Shown here: positions 61,986 through 64,000 of the stretch, piece by piece
Numbering within the stretch: the stretch's first letter is position 1
Layout: each line of letters begins with the position of its first letter
Source: Clostridium sp. BJN0013
Lineage (GTDB): Bacteria > Bacillota > Clostridia > Clostridiales > Clostridiaceae
Direction: 5' to 3'
Length of the DNA: 64,000 nucleotides
Assembly: GCF_040939125.1 (NCBI RefSeq)
Contig: NZ_CP162495.1
Location: 2,418,001 to 2,482,000, forward strand
Made by a program: the position numbers and the translations under genes
Notes under the pieces: generated by a model
Seen by the model: the letters and a program-made list of their open reading frames with translations, nothing else
Told to the model about the DNA's origin: nothing
The model's database searches: none

Positions 61986-62747
61986 TTAATTTTCACTTCT
62001 TCCCTCAAAATATTTATACCATAAAAAGCTTATTAAAAACAACATAATAGTTGATGTAACACAAATATATACTACAATTTGAAATTCACTTAATACTAAC
62101 AGATTCTTGCCATTGTCAATCTTCAGACTGATATAAGAATCCAGTATTCTAGAGCCCCAACTGCACGGAAACCACTTTCCAAATATATCTCCAAGCCCTG
62201 TAAGCATGAGTGCTGAAATTAAGCTTTCCCCTATTCCAAGTCCTATGGAGGCTCCTGTTCCAAATATAAAACTGCATAATAGATGTAACAAGTATAAAAA
62301 AATTTCACAGAACAATAGAATGAAAATTATCTTTCCATAAAAAATAGCATCAAATGCATTTTTATGGATCAGGAACTCCAACCCAAAACCCAGAATGCCA
62401 ACAGCAATAGTAAGAGATCCCACTCCCATGATAAGCAGCATAACTAACTTACTAAAAAAACTAAGAAGTTTATGTCTTGCCATCAAAAGTTCCTGAAAAT
62501 TTCCTGCATCAGCTTCCTGCTCCACAACCATGGCACAGACAATACCAATTATCAATGGAAATCCCATAGTTAAAACTTGTATATACAAGCTTACCTTTGA
62601 AACATTATCTATAGTTGAAGGTGAGCTTGTATAATAACCTAAAAACAGCATTGGAATCAGTATTGGAATCACAATATGTATCCATACTATTGCAGTATGG
62701 CGTATCTTCTGGAAATCCGCCCTTACGAGTTTAAAAAGTATACCCAT
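61986..62747 (-). CDS. Lantibiotic-type ABC permease, second subunit (LanG/CprC-like)
   Basis: 253-residue membrane protein with six helices (near 17-40, 50-72, 98-125, 130-155, 165-190, 225-250). QEADAGNFQELLMARHKLLS after helix 2 is a conserved permease loop of the MutG/SpaG/CprC family. ATG 62747 (MGILFKLVRADFQKIRHT) is selected because it follows GGAGGC and starts one base after the stop of the other permease gene; a longer start would overlap by 23 bases. Confidence 0.85.
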   Translation of the reverse strand: MGILFKLVRADFQKIRHTAIVWIHIVIPILIPMLFLGYYTSSPSTIDNVSKVSLYIQVLTMGFPLIIGIVCAMVVEQEADAGNFQELLMARHKLLSFFSKLVMLLIMGVGSLTIAVGILGFGLEFLIHKNAFDAIFYGKIIFILLFCEIFLYLLHLLCSFIFGTGASIGLGIGESLISALMLTGLGDIFGKWFPCSWGSRILDSYISLKIDNGKNLLVLSEFQIVVYICVTSTIMLFLISFLWYKYFEGRSEN

Positions 62748-62748
62748 A

Positions 62749-63501
62749 TTATTTTGCCTCCTGTCTTTCATACCATTTTGCAGTTAAAACTGTAAGTGTA
62801 AGAAATAAAACTACTGTAATCATAATTCCAGGTAAAATAACACTGTCTGATAATAGCTCCGGTCTAAAGGTCTGATTACCTGAAACAGCAGGAAGTCCGT
62901 TTGGAAGAACCTTTATAATGGGACACATTAACCTGGATGGAACCGCATATGGTATTATCCACAACACATCTTCAACAGCAAATATTACTCCTAGCATAAA
63001 ATAGGCAATAATATTAATTAATATTGTGGGAAATATTCCTATTTTACTTCCAAGAAACAGACAAAAAGGTATTTGCCATAAAAAAGTAATAATTAAAACC
63101 AAACTTCCTAATACTACACTTGCCGCTGGAATCATTCCAAGCTTTCCAAAATGAAGAATATTGCCAATAAATAAACATCCAAATAAATGAATTATAGAAG
63201 CGAAAATTATCATCAAGCTGCACACAAGTATTTTTGATATCCAAACTTTTTTAAGGTCTACTGGTAGAGAAAGCACTGCCATGTTTTTCATCTTGTTATC
63301 TTTGACAGCAATTAATGTACATAATAAGGACACCATTCCTGGAAGAATCATTACATACCACCAATTATAGCTATCTATCTCAAAATAATGTGGTGTTAAT
63401 ATCAATGAAAGAATTATTGCAAAAATCGGTGCCAGAAAAATAAGTTTTCCCATAAATGTATGTTTTATCTTTAAATACTCTGATTTAAAATAAGCTTCCA
63501 T
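62749..63501 (-). CDS. Lantibiotic-type ABC permease, first subunit (LanE/CprB-like)
   Basis: 250-residue membrane protein with six predicted helices. MEAYFKSEYLKIKHTFMGKL at the N-terminus is the conserved basic start of LanE/LanG permeases, and DNKMKNMAVLSLPVDLKKVW is the cytoplasmic loop after helix 2. ATG 63501 follows GGGAGGGAG and again starts one base after the upstream stop (TAATATG), the same junction as between the two permeases. Confidence 0.85.
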   Translation of the reverse strand: MEAYFKSEYLKIKHTFMGKLIFLAPIFAIILSLILTPHYFEIDSYNWWYVMILPGMVSLLCTLIAVKDNKMKNMAVLSLPVDLKKVWISKILVCSLMIIFASIIHLFGCLFIGNILHFGKLGMIPAASVVLGSLVLIITFLWQIPFCLFLGSKIGIFPTILINIIAYFMLGVIFAVEDVLWIIPYAVPSRLMCPIIKVLPNGLPAVSGNQTFRPELLSDSVILPGIMITVVLFLTLTVLTAKWYERQEAK

Positions 63502-63502
63502 A

Positions 63503-64000
63503 TTATTCTCCCTCCCTTCTATATTTTCCGGCAACCTCTATAAACAACTTTTCAAGATCTTCTCCCTTTTTCATACCTCCCTGATATCCTAAAACTCCAC
63601 CTGAAATAATTCCAATTTCATCAACTACCTGTTCAACTTCACTCAGTACATGACTTGATAGTATTACTGTAATTCCATGTTCTGGAAAAGAACGAATTAA
63701 CTCACGAAGTTCTTGTATACCAAAAGGGTCCAGTCCATTAGTAGGCTCATCCAAAATTAAAAGTTTTGGATTATTTAGGATAGCTATTGCAATGCCAAGC
63801 CTTTGCTTCATTCCCATGGAAAATTGATGCGCTCTTTTCTTGCCCGTATTCTTTAAATCCACTATTTCAAGTACTTCATCGATTCTTTTGTCAGGTAATC
63901 CTAAAACTATTGTACGCACCTTTAAATTTTCCCTTGCAGTAAGATTTCCATAAAGTGGTGCACCTTCAATTAAAGCCCCCACATTTCTCAAATCATTTCT
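63503..64000 (-). CDS. Lantibiotic-type ABC transporter ATPase (N-terminus beyond window)
   Basis: The visible 165 residues begin after Walker A, which lies beyond the right edge. ALIEGAPLYGNLTARENL is the Q-loop region; the ABC signature is the relaxed HQFSMGMKQRLGIA typical of LanF-type exporters; Walker B is LLILDEPTNGLDP; the His switch is ILSSHVLSEVEQ. With two LanE/LanG-like permeases and a kinase/regulator behind it, the set reads as a five-gene antimicrobial-peptide resistance operon. Confidence 0.92.
   Translation of the reverse strand, partial: RNDLRNVGALIEGAPLYGNLTARENLKVRTIVLGLPDKRIDEVLEIVDLKNTGKKRAHQFSMGMKQRLGIAIAILNNPKLLILDEPTNGLDPFGIQELRELIRSFPEHGITVILSSHVLSEVEQVVDEIGIISGGVLGYQGGMKKGEDLEKLFIEVAGKYRREGE

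Noticed and set aside
1-64000. tRNA, rRNA or tmRNA genes and prophage
   Set aside because: No cloverleaf with CCA-type end, rRNA block, or phage structural or integrase gene was recognised by reading; a covariance scan would be needed to exclude degenerate cases.

Overview
The window looks like part of a chromosome of an endospore-forming, low-GC Clostridium (sensu stricto). It is very AT-rich, and it carries the clostridial block ftsA-ftsZ-spoIIGA-sigE-sigG together with an uninterrupted sigK. It also has T-box and SAM-I leaders and strong AGGAGG-type ribosome binding sites. The species cannot be fixed by reading alone. Almost every core gene lies on the minus strand.

Region 1 (1-29.6 kb) is core. 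Read in the direction of transcription, the minus strand carries: alaS behind a T-box leader; ireB (reoM), ruvX and a DUF1292 gene; a Fur-family regulator; RNase J; typA; mltG; the tRNA wobble-uridine modification pair trmR and trhP; a class B penicillin-binding protein; sigK; pilT; a membrane glycosyltransferase; ftsA-ftsZ; spoIIGA-sigE-sigG; a PRC-barrel gene; nrdR; pgeF; and the phosphate regulon phoP-phoR-pstS-pstC-pstA (pstA runs off the left edge). Cell division, engulfment-stage sigma factor activation and phosphate uptake are therefore packed together.

Region 2 (29.7-39.5 kb) is an accessory island between alaS and an AI-2E-type permease gene. It holds a decayed, more GC-rich sensor kinase; a fused bioW-bioF gene with a readable biotin operator over its promoter; and a small broken bacteriocin-like peptide gene. 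It also holds two IS4-type insertion sequences with readable terminal repeats and target duplications. One is probably inactive because of an in-frame TAG, the other is intact. Remnants of TnpB-type and IS3-type elements, a serine recombinase and a LUD-domain gene follow, with one intact aminoglycoside/choline-kinase-like phosphotransferase.

Region 3 (39.5-46.6 kb) has the permease, a PRC-barrel gene and iscR-iscS-iscU on the minus strand, with divergent rarA. After rarA come a fragment of a metallophosphoesterase gene, a SAM-I riboswitch whose next gene is a DUF2325 protein, and a DUF3788 gene broken by an exact 14-bp tandem duplication.

Region 4 (46.6-56.9 kb) is the complete histidine operon hisZ-G-D-C-B-H-A-F-I-E. 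Downstream lie a PAP2 phosphatase, an unknown protein and a PHP-type histidinol-phosphatase that would fill the missing step.

Region 5 (57-64 kb) has another IS4-type remnant, a LmbE-type deacetylase plus GNAT acyltransferase pair, a DegV fragment, and an ABC transporter with a two-component system. That last module resembles lantibiotic or cationic-peptide resistance systems (LanFEG, CprABC-RK). Its ATPase runs off the right edge.

The best candidates for something undescribed are: a short structured element found three times between genes (about 1.7, 12.4 and 43.6 kb); the 38-residue peptide gene at 33.1 kb; the SAM riboswitch before a DUF2325 gene; and the isolated bioWF fusion. No CRISPR array, rRNA or tRNA gene was seen.
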